Both the position numbers and the translations under genes were made by a program. From Gautieria morchelliformis (Eukaryota > Basidiomycota > Agaricomycetes > Gomphales > Gomphaceae), in NCBI GenBank assembly GCA_015179125.1, contig WHVA01000147.1, positions 162,145 to 226,144 on the forward strand: DNA of 64,000 nucleotides, given 5' to 3'. The notes under the pieces were generated by a model that saw only the letters and a list, made by a program, of their open reading frames with translations, searched no databases and was not told the origin of the DNA. This document shows, one piece after another, positions 34,341 to 45,819 of this stretch. The stretch's first letter is position 1. Every line of letters begins with the position of its first letter.

Positions 34341-36476
34341 GATCAGACTCCTCCACCCGACCTGTGACTATGAATGGGACTACAAGTTGGCGTTAGACAA
34401 ATCATTAGGTTGTGGAACAATTGTCGCTTCTTAAGATCCTTTGCTTGTTTATTGCACGTAGCTCTTTGTTTGCAGAAGTTAGAAACGCCCCTTGCCAATG
34501 ATCATTTTCACCTAAATAACATGTCGCGGATACGATACCGTGAGCTGTTGCACAGGGCAGTGGCTCGAGTATTTAAGTAAAAAAGGACGTTTTTTTCGAT
34601 GATTAATTATATTTCATTATGTGATGGTCGTCCCAACGATTTTGAAGCAACCCTTACCATGCCGCCGCGCGGGTAATAGGACATATATACCCGTGAGGTG
34701 CATGTACTCGTGGATAGATATGACGCCAACCCATCCGTGCGCTTGGCACTCAATTGGGTAGACATGTCATGTATTATATATACGTGGCATCATCGCGATT
34801 TACATAAATAAAATAGATTTTTCTACCAACTGCCTGCCATGAAATCCACGATTTCAATATTTGCTACAGAAATCCCACCCACCCACTGACCTCTGACAGT
34901 TTCCCAGCAATTATTCGCGCCTGGACAACTTTTTTTGTTGTCCGCGTATATCAATGCTACGTGTACGCGAGTACATTAGCTGTGGGATAGCGTCAGGAGG
35001 GGGGTGGTGGACTTTTGTTTGATCGTAACCGAGCTGTAGGAACGATCCCAACCCAACCGGCGAACGACCTGACTGGCGTATTCATGATCCATCCACGGCT
35101 CGAGGTTGTCCCATATAAAGAATGTTTTGAGTCAGAAGTCGAGTGGTTGCAAGGGGGAGGGGAGGGGACGGAGGTCGCTGTTCTACACGTTTTAGATTTG
35201 CGACTATGTTCGGCGGCAGCTTTGCCAACCGCGCCCAGGCTGGGTCGTCGTGGTCAAAGCTACGCCGCAGCAAGCAGGGGAGAATCGTTACCTTGCCATA
35301 TGGACCCACTCCCCCATACCACCCACCGCTAGAATCCGTGCGAGAAGCCAGCTTTCTTCCGCCCTTATACCCTTTCAAATGCGACGAAAGCATTGCAAGT
35401 ATTGCAATACTGTCATCCCGTCTGAAAAGTTATATGCGGAGGAGGAGATGAAATGGCACATCGCTTTCTGTTTAGCCTCTTGCCAGTACGAGGAGCAGAG
35501 AAAGGAGTTGGTACGGGTGCTGGTCAGAGGAGGAGCAAAAACAAAAACGGCCAGGGCCCTGCTAGCGAGAGGGTGCCGCCCCTGTTCAAGTACCTGCACA
35601 GCACGCAGTGGTTCAGCAAGACCTTCCGAGACCTCATGATGCGAGATGAAGGGAACAATACCTAGGCACGATGACGAACACAACCCCCTCGCCCACATAG
35701 GCATGGATACGCCCAGGGCTCCCCCGTGTGCACAAGCAGAGATAGCGAAAGGGTGGCCAAAATCATAGACCGGCCCTTGGTGAGAACTTGAACCGTCATA
35801 CAGAAGACGTTAAATTTGGATAATAAAAAAGGTGACGTTGCATTGCAAGTTCAACTCATGCGAGAGCGAGATTGACGTGTGGGACTATAAGAGTGCGTCG
35901 CTCGGTGGTATGGGTCGATCCTGCACACGCTACCAGGAGAGGCAGTAGTCCGCATCGGTCGTCATCCCGTGTACGCCCATCCATCGCGCATGACCTGCCA
36001 AGGGATACCATACGGTCATGCACCTCAGAGTATGAAGTTATATAACAGGACAAGCAACGCTGGGGCCTACCATCACGACTAACACTGTCCAAACGTGATC
36101 AACAGCTCGCCTTGCATCCCGGCACCCCCTAGTGCCACTGAACACCGCCAACGGACAGAACGTGAGGCAACCTTGGTATCAACTAAAGGTCAACACGGTC
36201 ATGAAGGTAGCTGTCGGAATATGCGCACGCCATCGATGTACATACGTTGATGTTGACCTACTGGGACGGGTGGAGTCGCTGGAGGGGCCATAATGAGAAT
36301 TAATACAACATATTGGACACTCTGAAGAGATGCCTAACTCACTGTTAAAAGACCGACACAGTCGCTATTGCGGCACGCGAAACAGCCGACCAATAAACGA
36401 AAAGAGCATTTCAAAGACAGCGGGCTTTGAAAAAATACTTAGCCTCGTCCATTGTTCTACGGGCGAGGTGACCTCT
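34341..36476. other. Gene-poor spacer
   Basis: No confident gene. Frame 35250-35639 (+) contains CKYCNTVIPSEKLYAEEEMK and WHIAFCL, a possible CX2C...HX4C zinc-binding motif, but it lacks a clear start or family. Otherwise nothing recognised. Confidence 0.4.
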
Positions 36477-36544
36477 AGTTAAGTTCTTAAGCTGCTCGCC
36501 ACTCAGGCCACGACCTGAGTGGCGAGCAGCTTAAGAACTTAACT
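36477..36544. repeat. Perfect 31-bp palindrome with 6-nt loop
   Basis: Arms 36477-36507 (starting AGTTAAGTTCTTAAGCTGCT) and 36514-36544 are exact reverse complements, separated by CCACGA. No gene ends immediately beside it, so a terminator role is not supported. Could be a foldback remnant. Confidence 0.95.
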
Positions 36545-38588
36545 TAAAGGTTAGACCAACAGTGGGCAAGGAAACTACCAGAAAACCCTCAGACTGGAGC
36601 TAATTAGGAACTATAGCCGCAGACACGGGAAGCGACCCAGCAAGCCAAATGGAAAATAAATAAATAAACAAGCTACCGTCTCCTTACCAGCACCGACCCT
36701 TGGCCACGATGGGACAGCAGATCATTGCGAACAGAGAAAAAGGGTGTCGAGCGACGCACATTGGTGCCAGGCGCCTTGCCGCCTAGCCCAAGCTCCTTGT
36801 GTAAGTCTTCACCAAGTTCCCTCATTCCGGTTTTGAAACTGACATTGATAAGCTATGAGAATTCCCCAAGGAAGCTATCAGCAGAACGCAGGCCCAGCCC
36901 CATCTGGGAATTGTCTCTAGAAGGGCCCGAGTCCATACCAGGCGTCCTCTCATTACCCGACCGCGCACACATTGAGCATGGAGGGTGAAGTAAGCATTCC
37001 CCAGCATATTACAAGCTTGTAGCCCAGTACTTATGTACTGTGCTACAAGTTTCTCAAATGCTGGGTGTTCTTCCTCAACACATGGCACAGAAGGCGTAAA
37101 TGAGAAGGCCCCAACGCAACAACATTAGATGACTCACGGTTCGGTAAGGATTTCCATCTAAAGCCTGTCAATCATGATGATAACAAGAACATAGTCTCAT
37201 GCACATGGAACGCTCATCCCTAGTGTTCGGCATCTTTTTACTGGTCCTAGTGAGGTTTCCATGTGCATGGCTGGGAGTTACTGGACTGATCTGATGCATC
37301 GCCAGTATCCAACCCCTGCAATATCTGGGGAGACTTGCGAAAGCCTTCATATCTGAAAGGGCACGGTATATCTGGGGCGCACCTCTCACGAATTCCCTCG
37401 TCAGATTGCTACATCGCGAGCACTGAGGTCCATGAGCTGCCTGTCAAGGATCGCTGGAGATCCACGATACGCAGCAGATGGACCAGATACGATGTCTGGA
37501 ATTTCGCGATAGATAGGACGCTCTCGCTTCATTGGCTCTCCGCAGCTTGGTACGGGCCCAAATTGATAGGAAGATATCTCTGAAGAGCTCACCGTGACCC
37601 GTAGATCCAGCCTAAGTACTGCAATGCCAACCCAATGTTCTCTCGTCTTGGCAGCAAGGTGTGCCAATTGACGGCATTTCACTGTTCCTTCAGCGTCTGC
37701 ATGACAATCAATGCACTGCAGTTCTCGGGCGCACCTATCATTGATATCCATCCGATAGAGTGATATACGGTATTCATCGTGACGATCGCCTGTACAGGCA
37801 GCTCTGCTTCTCAATTACGAGGTCGAACAGCGAGGCGATCCACTCGTGCGTCGGTCCATTTCTCGATACTGGAGAGCCAAGGTCGAGAAGACACGCACCT
37901 CCTCCGTCTTTCGTCTTTTCCAGAACGTCACGAGCCAGTCCTTTCCAGCACGTGCCGTGCTCTGCATGCTCCAGGACTTCACGAGCCAGCCTTTTCCAGA
38001 ACGCAGCCTCAGCTCTATTCCAGAACTTCACGAGCCGGCCTCTCCCAGCACTAGACCGGCCGTACGACTCGCAGGCACCGATGTATGATGACGGACGGAG
38101 CCCCTAAGACTTTATAGCACCAGTAGGACCTGCGGTATCCGTCCTTCGCTTCGCCCGTCCATGAGTGCAGCCCTCAAAGTTTGTCGTTGACGGTGCTGGT
38201 AATGAGGTGATTTCGTGGCATGCATGACCAAGCGCGCAGTCCTTATAACTCCCATACGGCACCAATATTGGCAAGCTATGTAAGGAGCAAGTTACTATTT
38301 ACGCTACTGCATTACATAACGACACTTGGATAAAGGAAGTCAATACCACATGGACATTCGATGAGTACGTTCTTTTTACTCTATCTTCAGCTGGCACCTG
38401 ACCGAAAACGCTGCAAGAGTAAGATGCACCGATTGAGCGAGTCCCTACCTGGGACACGCTTTATGACACAGAGGCACTACGAACATATCGCTGTAGCAAG
38501 CTGCAAGAGATGGTTCTATAGACGAGATCCTGGTCAGACTCCAAGCTGCATGGCACCCTAAGGCGCTTTATCTGGTCCCGATATCTTA
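36545..38588. other. Spacer with hairpin and short tandem repeats
   Basis: Bases 36992-37075 form a second, imperfect inverted repeat: AGCATTCCCCAGCAT and ACAAGCTTGTAGC pair with GCTACAAGTTTC and AAATGCTGGG. Bases 37916-38060 hold three copies of a roughly 52-bp unit with CACGAGCCAGYCTTTTCCAG. No gene is recognised; the minus frame 37774-38031 is a translation of the repeats. Confidence 0.5.
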
Positions 38589-38835
38589 GAGCCCCTTCGA
38601 CTACGGAATCGTATGGAATCACGCACCCAAAATGAGATCACGTTGATTCCAGATGATTCTGAAAATTGCGTGAGATTGTGTGACCGTTCGGCTGACACAA
38701 TTTTGGAAATCGCCAACTTCTGCGATTGCAATTTTCATAGGTAAGTTGGAATTCTGGTTCTGACCAGAATTCCTCGTTATTTTGAAAACCGAATCGCGTT
38801 CCGTCATTACACCAGGTCGCTCTACGCACTACGTC

Positions 38836-39945
38836 ATGGCGGTTCCCAGATCGGACAAGCCAAAAAAGGAATCTGTTGACTGGACAGCTGAAGAGGAGGC
38901 CGAGCTCGTCGCTGTACTCCTCCAAGCACGCGAGGGTGGTACTCAAGCGGAATCGGGCTGGAAGGCCACCACTTGGAGTCTCGTTGTCACGGCATTGGCA
39001 ACAAAGTTCAGTCCTGCAGTAGCCAAGACAATAGGGCCCTGTAAGATGTGCTGGCAGCGCGTAAGTACCTTTTCAATTCTATACTACTGGTTTCTAATAT
39101 ACTAGTTAGCTCAAGACACACTACAAGATAGTCAAAACATTGCGTGAGCAATCCGGGTTCGGATGGAACGAGGGCAAGAAGCTTGTCACGGCGTCGAAAG
39201 AGGTGTGGGATGCGTATATCCTGGTGAGTACATGTGCCGTGTATCTATTCTAATTGCTTATTCTATCACAGGCCCACCCGAAGGCAAAGCCCTTCCGCAG
39301 AAGGAGCTTCCCCCTGTTTGCACAGATGGCGCACCTCGTCGATGGTGTTATTGCCACTGGTACAGGTGTTTTCAGGAGTAGTTCTCCTTTTGTAGGTGAT
39401 ATAGATGAGGGAGATGACGACGACGAAGAATTAGCAGACTCGGGGCGTGATGCGCCGGCAGACGAAGATGGGAATAAAAGTAGCGATGATGAAAGTGATG
39501 ATAAGGTGTGAACCGTTCTTTTATTTCACTCGTACGCAGTCCTTCTTACACTATGAAGGTTACACCAAGTCACAAATCCAAAAAACGCAAGGCTGCCACT
39601 GTGACGAAGCCGGCACGCAAACGGGTTCGCAAAAGTGGTACCGATGCGATACTTTCCATGAGTACTGCTGTCACCGACATGGCAGCAGCCATGAGTAATC
39701 AAGGTAATATCTCTACTGACCTTTGTGCATCCACGGTACGTAAGACAAAAGCCATGCAAATGGTAGAGGACGAAGAGGAAGGGCTCACAGACCTTGAGGC
39801 GGTCACTGTAGCTGAGATTTTCATGCGCAATACAGCTGCTGCAGACATGTATCTGGCAATGCGCAATAAGCCCAGGCGGCGGTTGTGGTTGGAGGCTCAG
39901 ATACATGAAGAAATAGGAACACGCGCAGCTTTATTCGGTATATAG
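38836..39945 (+). CDS. Harbinger Myb/SANT-like DNA-binding protein
   Basis: Exons 38836-39060, 39110-39223, 39272-39505 and 39559-39945 give 319 residues with no stop. Introns are 49, 48 and 53 bp, GT-AG. The ATG at 38836 opens just before the domain. Residues 10-100 form the Myb/SANT-like fold used by this superfamily: VDWTAEEEAELVAVLLQAR, WSLVVTALATKF, CKMCWQR-LKTHYKIVKTLRE, FGWNEGKKLVTASKEVWDAY. An acidic Asp/Glu stretch (DEGDDDDEEL) and a basic SKKRKA region follow, then a helical C-terminus. In known Harbinger elements this partner carries the transposase into the nucleus and binds the element ends. Seems intact. Confidence 0.85.
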
Positions 39946-40051
39946 TCATATCTGAGTATCCCTATGCATGTCGATGGTTCCCTGTCTCATAGTCCAACCA
40001 CATGGCTTCAGCAATAGCATCACGCCTATGTGCTGCCCTTGTGGATTCTGC

Positions 40052-41295
40052 TCATGTGATGCCTACATGAGGTTGCTCCTGCACATGCTCTTTTTGAACT
40101 GCGTGAGGACCTTCCCCCCCATCCCATTCCATATCATCATCAATGTCATGGGTGCGGATAAAGTTATGCAAGATGCAAAGAGCAGAGATGATACGACCCT
40201 GCACTGCAATTGGGAACTCATTTGCAAATCGTAGCATGGCAAATTGTTTCTGAGATACCCCAAAAATCCTTTCAACCACATTTCGTGCCTGTGCGTGTCG
40301 CAGATTGAACAGTTCCTTGGGATTTCCAGGTCTATGAACTGTGATAAATATTGGAGATAATAAGCCTATGGTTCCACAACTCACTTGTGCTGACTAGCCT
40401 CCCACTCCCGGAGATGGTAGCGAACACCTCGATATGGGACAAGCAATGCATCACATGAGGCAAACCCAGCATCAGCAAGGTAGTACTTGCCAGCTGGTAT
40501 CTTCAGGTCATGGCACCGTGCATCCTCAAAGATTGCACCATCATATGCACTACCCTCCCAGCCAGCAAGGACATAGCAAAAATGCATGTCAAATGTACAT
40601 GCTGCAAGCACATTTTGGGTAACCCCCCCTTTCCTGTTCCGGTAACGTGCCTTGTCCTCACTGGGTGGATGAACATCCAGATGTGTCCCATCAATTGCAC
40701 CTAGTGTGTCCTGAAAGTATGGAAAGAGCTTTGGGTTGCTCTCAATCTCTTCAGCAAGTGGTGTGTTCTCATCAGGGAGTTGGACATAGGTATTATAGAA
40801 TGGGGTCGTGGTGAGAGCTTCAAGTACTCTGTGAAAGCATCTAGGGACATGATCAAAACAGGTAATCACATAAAAATAGTAAACTCAATAACTTTGATAT
40901 GGTGTCTCCACTTCGCTGAAAGCGTTCGGCAAGTTTCCTATTAGACAGGTTGGTTACGGCTGTGTACAAGAAAATAGCAACTTGTTCCTCCAAGCAAATG
41001 TGGCGGGTATGGCCCAGTAGACTTTTGCTTGCAAGCTCCAAGCACAACACTTGAAATACATGTTTATGCATGCCAAGTTGGTCCTTCATGCGTTGTGGAT
41101 TGCCATCCAGAAGTTCCTTCACCCAGCCCCATCCTGACAGTACTGAATTATGGAGCGGTTTTTATCTAAGTACCTTTTTTGATAGAATGTTGCCGTATTG
41201 GCAAGGGCACCGGTAAGCACCAACAAAGCGGCCTTTCGGTGTTTCTGGAGCCTCTCCGACGTGCCCCATCTCAATTGGGAATGTACTGGCGCCAT
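40052..41295 (-). CDS. PIF/Harbinger DDE transposase (one N-terminal frameshift)
   Basis: Exons 41295-40893, 40840-40385 and 40331-40052; introns of 52 and 53 bp. From the Met at 41122 the joined frame is 321 residues and clean. A probable upstream start is 41295, but a short A-run (41159-41163) puts those 45 codons out of frame, so this copy may lack its N-terminus. Motifs: KELLDGNPQRMKDQLGM; AERFQRSGDTISKCFHRVL (helix-turn-helix region); LGAIDGTH (first D), WEGSAYDGAIF, YYLADAGFA (second D), and NVVERIFGVSQKQF (E). These are the DDE_4/HARBI1-type nuclease motifs. It converges with the Myb-like gene 106 bp away. Confidence 0.85.
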
Positions 41296-41524
41296 GCTTT
41301 CTTCGAAGTGGTGCGGTGGCAGCGGTGCAGAGGAAAAATTCTGTGTCACGTGACAGAATTTCAATTTGGAGTGTTCGGCTGCCTTCGGTGAAATTGAGTA
41401 CGCAATTTGAGTGTCGCGTTCGGCGGGCTGAAACTGAGCAAACGAGATCACAATACCGCACCACCCGAATTGACATTGCGTTTTCTAATTGCGAATTACA
41501 ATTCCGCCGCCGAACGAGCTCTTA

Positions 41525-43482
41525 GTGTCAAGATAGCTTCGTCTCTCCAACGGGCCGCCACCTGATTGTGTTGCGTATCTACACGAGTGTCATGCTCTTA
41601 TCATAGGCAGTGGCCCCAGTACATGTGGTTCGCGTTCATTGCTACACTTCGCCACAAGCTCAGGACCGATTGTTGTATGAATGCCCGTGGTTCCGTCGGA
41701 ATGATAGAGACACTTACATCCCTTCCCTCCGCCAACGCGCGTTGATCATTTCTGTTTCTATAGAAGTCTCAAAGTGGCAGCTAATCATCGGCGAGTGCAA
41801 GCCACTGCAGTCGAATTAGTATGTCACCATGCACCTCACAAGGAAATGGTTACGTCATGCGATCAATTATTGTAAAGGTTTGTAATGTAATCACGGATAA
41901 GTGCCTTGTTTTCTCAACTTCTGGCTTATCTTGAGCCTGGTTCTATTTGAAACATAACGGGACCTTCCTTTATACGATAAAGGCGCCACGTGCCGTGACG
42001 GACACATGCAGATTTATAGATATTGAACCAGATATAAAACGCGTCCTTGAAAGATACTTTCCATGCTGGCGTAAGTATCCGCATCTCCCCCAAACTCAAC
42101 TGCACATAGTACACGGGAGGTATGTCACCCTTCGGGTCGCATTTGATCAAGCACAGACCCTCTGCACTCTAGATCAACATCGCAGAGAAGATGGATACAG
42201 AGAGGGGTGTCTAGCATCAGCCAAACCGCGCGGCGCCGGTGTGACATTGTCACACATGGTGACAATGGCCATACCGACCCAGGAATACGCACTGTGGTGA
42301 TCGATGCTAATAGATTGCCTTCTAGTCTCATAGCGCTAGGTCATGGCAAGCTGCGTGGCATCTTTATATCTTGTGATTAAGGGGTATATTTCTGGCCTCA
42401 CTATGCTCATATATGATCACTGTTGTAATTCCGGGGCACGCCCGACTTCCAAACATCTCGAGACCTCAGTTGCTAGCGCTTTTTCAGTCATCCCATATAT
42501 TACTACTAATACATGTACACCAGGTAGTCCTCCTGGAGATGAGAGACCTGCGTGGAAATGAACGCCTCCTGCCGTGACCGGCACAAGTTCAAACTACTGT
42601 ATCACGTGACGCTTTGCGTCAGGACCTATAAGACCGCGTCGGACACGGGACATGTCTCTTTCTCTATACCCGAACCCCTCATTGCAACCACCATGCCCTC
42701 ATCATCAAGCTCCCGATCAAAGCACAGCTCATCTATGCGCCATCCTCCTCAAAGGAGGGCCGGTTCACACTCGCCAACCATGCAATCCACCGCTACCTCC
42801 GCAACTTCAGGTTGCAGTGGTAGCATGCGATTGTCCTCCCCATATGAGTGACCTCATATGGGGTCGAGAATCACATGCTACCACTGGACCTGTTATGCCA
42901 TGAGCGAGTGGTCCAGCGACGCGAAGCCTGGTTGAGATGGTCGAAAGAGTATGTGAACCGTTGCGTGTGCTGGGAATTGACTGACGCTTCATTAGAGCAA
43001 CATTTCCCAATGCACATGGATATTTTGAGCTGAAAAGTGATACTGTGTATGGGTGCAATTGGAAGCCTTGAAGTAGGTCTGGAGGGCCCATGTGTCTATA
43101 CTGTAGTGTATTGTAACAGTCACTACTTACTTTATTGATATATATCTTCCATTGCCCATCTTGGTGGTCATTTTCTCGTTATTAAATACCACTGGTGATA
43201 ATCATGGTCGGTACAGACCATCGCGGCGGCCCATGGGTCCCGATGGCTATCCTACGGACAAGTGCTATCATCGCGATACCCCATGGCCGCCGCATTACCA
43301 TTGGGTATCCCGTTGTTATCATGCTCTGGGATGATGTTTTAGCTCTGATTGCTATTTCATATATTATAATATCACTACAATAGGTGGTAGTTTCTGCGCG
43401 GTTTCCCTGATGAGGGCGCTCGAACGCTCCCCTACACGTCGAGTCCTCTGTGGCCGACATTCCACACTGTAGAAAACTCCGA
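41525..43482. other. Spacer with a 34-nt inverted repeat
   Basis: Bases 42820-42888 fold into an imperfect hairpin: GCAGTGGTAGCATG...CCCCATATGAG pairs with CTCATATGGGG...CATGCTACCACTG. No gene was recognised; ORFs 41947-42300 and 42552-42851 lack familiar domains. Confidence 0.5.
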
Positions 43483-43640
43483 CATTAGATTTCGGTACCT
43501 TTTACACAAACGGCAATAATCAGTACCTTTGAGCACTGACAAATCAGTGCTCAGAAATATCATTAAATGAGCACCAAAAATAAGTGCTTTGGAGCACTGA
43601 TTTTCAGATACTGAAAAACATGCAAATATGTGAAAAAAAA
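43483..43640. repeat. GAGCACTG repeat block, left
   Basis: Begins near ACATTAGATTTCGGTACC and contains several GAGCACTG/CAGTGCTC words, ending near TGATTTTCAGATACTG. Related sequence, in both direct and inverted form, is at 45395-45640. A poly-A run follows at 43633-43650. Confidence 0.5.
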
Positions 43641-43650
43641 AAAAAAAAAA

Positions 43651-44520
43651 AGAAACACGATCGCCCTCTTCACTGCGTATGTTAGACCATTAGGCTTACA
43701 GAGCAATTTCCTCTTGTCGTCGAACTGAGTCCGCCAAGTAATTAGTGCTGCTGCCACTATAGCATGAAATATTGCTCACCAAGTCCTGGAGACATCGTGG
43801 CGACCAATGCAGTACCTTGTATGCGCATCCGAACTTTTCCCCAAGTGATTTGAATCTCTGACCTGCTTGAATTCTAACTCCTCTCTTCCCCCCATGACCA
43901 CGGCCAACAGAAAACAAACTATAACGCTTGCCCTCATCAATTTTTTGATCGTGCCCAGTTATGATGGAGCGAACCAGGAGGAAAATGCAGAGTATGTGAA
44001 CATCGTGATGTTATCGCGTGATCCCCGCTCAACACCCGCATCAAAAAGCTCTTCTTACAAATGATATCGTGGGGTTGGGTAAAAACACGGTGGTTTAGAG
44101 GGTGCCTCCTGGTAAGATACTCTTTCATTGAAAATACCATGCATATACTCAATATATATTATTGCTACGTGCCTCTCTGCTGCTCTCGCTCATGCACTCT
44201 GGGTCTTGCTCTCGCACTATCTCCCCTCGCCTGCTCGTTCTCACAATAGACTGCTCCCGCCCTCGCTCTTGCAATGTGTCCTCGCTCTTACAATAGACCA
44301 CTTCTGCTCCCACTCATGTGAAGGTTGCGAAAGGTGAGTGTGGGGGCTGGGCTGTCGCAAGTATTGGGAGCCATGTTACATGCCTTATATGCCTACCTTC
44401 CTCATCGCTCACATACTCACATTCCGATCCTTCCAGAATATGCAGCCCAGGTGCACCCATGAACACCCTACTATTCCTTAACTCAACCTGACCACCGTAT
44501 TTCTTTTTTTGGACAGAAAC
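43651..44520. other. Spacer before the DnaJ fragment
   Basis: No recognised gene. It contains pyrimidine-rich plus-strand sequence (44170-44330, CTCGCT/CTCTTGC repeats). A J-domain upstream of the DnaJ fragment was looked for and not found. Confidence 0.45.
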
Positions 44521-45380
44521 ACGGCCTTTATGAGCGACATGGGGAGGTACGTGTTGCAATTCTCCCTTGTCATTGTTCTTTGAGCTTTACTTTACTTTGT
44601 CACTTATCGTTTTATACTTGCCCGGATGCAAGCTGACAAATATTACCCTTCCCTCTCATCCAGAAAGGCCTGAGACAGCACGAAGGTGGCCAGCATGCCA
44701 ATCCCTTCGATATGTGTTTGTCCTTCTTCGGTGGCAGCGGATGTGAGTCGTTTCATCGTTAATTTATCGTTCTGCACGCTCAAAATGATACTTTGCCGTA
44801 TAATACTCCTCATACTCATGTGCCATATCATTCATGACATTTATGATCCTGTGACACTGCAGCTCAACAACAGGAGGTCCGCCACAGGCCCATGACGACA
44901 AGCGACTTTGAAGTGAGCCTTGAGGATATGTATAAGGGTGTGGAGATCGATGTAGGTTCCAAACATCGTCTTTGCATGATTTCTGCTCTGACGATTATTG
45001 CTTTCAATGCCCATTCCTTCATCTCCATTTCTCGCGATCCTGCGACTCGGCATCCAGTTCATGATTAACATAAAGGTCTTCTGTGACCACTTCCACGTTG
45101 GAGGACTTGCACATCCAGACGTGTCCCACGTGCTCGTTCCGCACATGCAGCACTATGCGCTCAACATCCCCATGGGCATTGCTGAGGGCAGCGAGTTTGT
45201 GTTTGAGGGCGAGGGTGACGAGAGCCCGGACTGGGAGGCGGGCGACGTCGTTATATGCGTCCTGGGTGGGAAGAACAAGGGTGGTTAGCGGTGGAAGGAG
45301 ATGAGTTTGTATTGCACCGAGAGCATTGGGGTTGAGGAGGTGCGTAGGGCGACGTTGGGTGGGTTGGGACATAGCTTTCA
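44521..45380 (+). pseudogene. ER-type DnaJ (Scj1/ERdj3-like) fragment
   Basis: Exon pieces in order: GLYERHGE (end of J domain, 44523-44548), splice, KGLRQHEGGQHANPFDM and FFGG (44664-44740), splice, QQEVRHRPMTTSDFEVSLED then MYKGVEIDV (44867-44953), KVFCDHFHVGG where the first zinc-finger motif would be, then QHYALNIPMGIAEGSEFVF and EGEGDESPDWEAGDVVICV, and a final broken WRWKEMSLYCTESIGVEE. This matches DnaJ co-chaperones of the ER lumen, but most of the cysteine-rich zinc-finger region is missing, the J-domain start is absent and frames are broken. It lies between two related repeat blocks. Confidence 0.75.
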
Positions 45381-45394
45381 ATCTATGTATTTCT

Positions 45395-45640
45395 GTCTTT
45401 CAGTAATAGAAAGCACTGTTATATTGTGTTCTAAAGTACCATTTATAAGTAACTTAAGAACTGAAAATCAGTGTTCTAGGACACTGAAAGCGGACATTCT
45501 AGCTACTAGATTTCGGTACCAAGCTTATCAAGAGGAAGTGTCAAAAATCTGCTCCCTGATTACTTATTATCAGTAACTTGGGCACTGAAAAATTGGTGCA
45601 TAATGTACTTATATTAAGTGCCCTCAGTTACTGCAGTGTC
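45395..45640. repeat. GAGCACTG repeat block, right
   Basis: Contains CTGAAAATCAGTGTTC (inverted relative of the left block) and also ACTAGATTTCGGTACC with TGGGCACTGA (direct relative). The two blocks enclose the DnaJ fragment and could be ends of a non-autonomous element or two independent small repeats. Confidence 0.45.
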
Positions 45641-45751
45641 CAAACGAAACCCCACTCCCTTTAGGACAGGAAGTTCATGTCCATCCAGTTGATTCTCTAA
45701 AGCGCGGTTCCCCACACTCTGATGCGGGCAAATGCGGTTTTTCCTGATGCA

Positions 45752-45816
45752 TTGGAAAGTCCTGGGTGTTAACAGAATGTATCAGAATTCTGCTCACACC
45801 CAGGACTTTCCAAAGT
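45752..45816. repeat. 18-bp-arm hairpin beside repeat R
   Basis: TTGGAAAGTCCTGGGTGT and its exact reverse complement ACACCCAGGACTTTCCAA enclose about 29 nt that also contain CAGAAT/ATTCTG. The right arm ends a few bases before repeat R copy 2 begins. Confidence 0.85.
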
Positions 45817-45819
45817 GTA

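Larger units (their letters stand above)
38589..41521. mobile_element. PIF/Harbinger transposon, TSD TTA
   Basis: A 2933-bp element flanked by TTA at 38586-38588 and 41522-41524. Inverted ends are GAGCCCCTTCGACTACGGAA (left) and GAGCTCGTTCGGCGGCGGAA (right, reverse complement), 15 of 20 matching. It holds the two genes expected of this superfamily, a Myb/SANT-like gene (+) and a DDE nuclease (-), arranged tail to tail. TWA duplication is diagnostic for PIF/Harbinger. Confidence 0.93.

Noticed and set aside
36477..36544. Rho-independent-type terminator
   Set aside because: No gene ends nearby, no T-run follows, and the organism is a eukaryote.
37916..38060. CRISPR-like array
   Set aside because: Only three imperfect, adjacent copies of a roughly 52-bp unit with no spacers; a eukaryotic tandem repeat.
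38019..38060. Protein repeats FWKRLAREVLE / WKGLARDVLE as a domain
   Set aside because: Direct translation of the tandem DNA repeat with no other coding signal.
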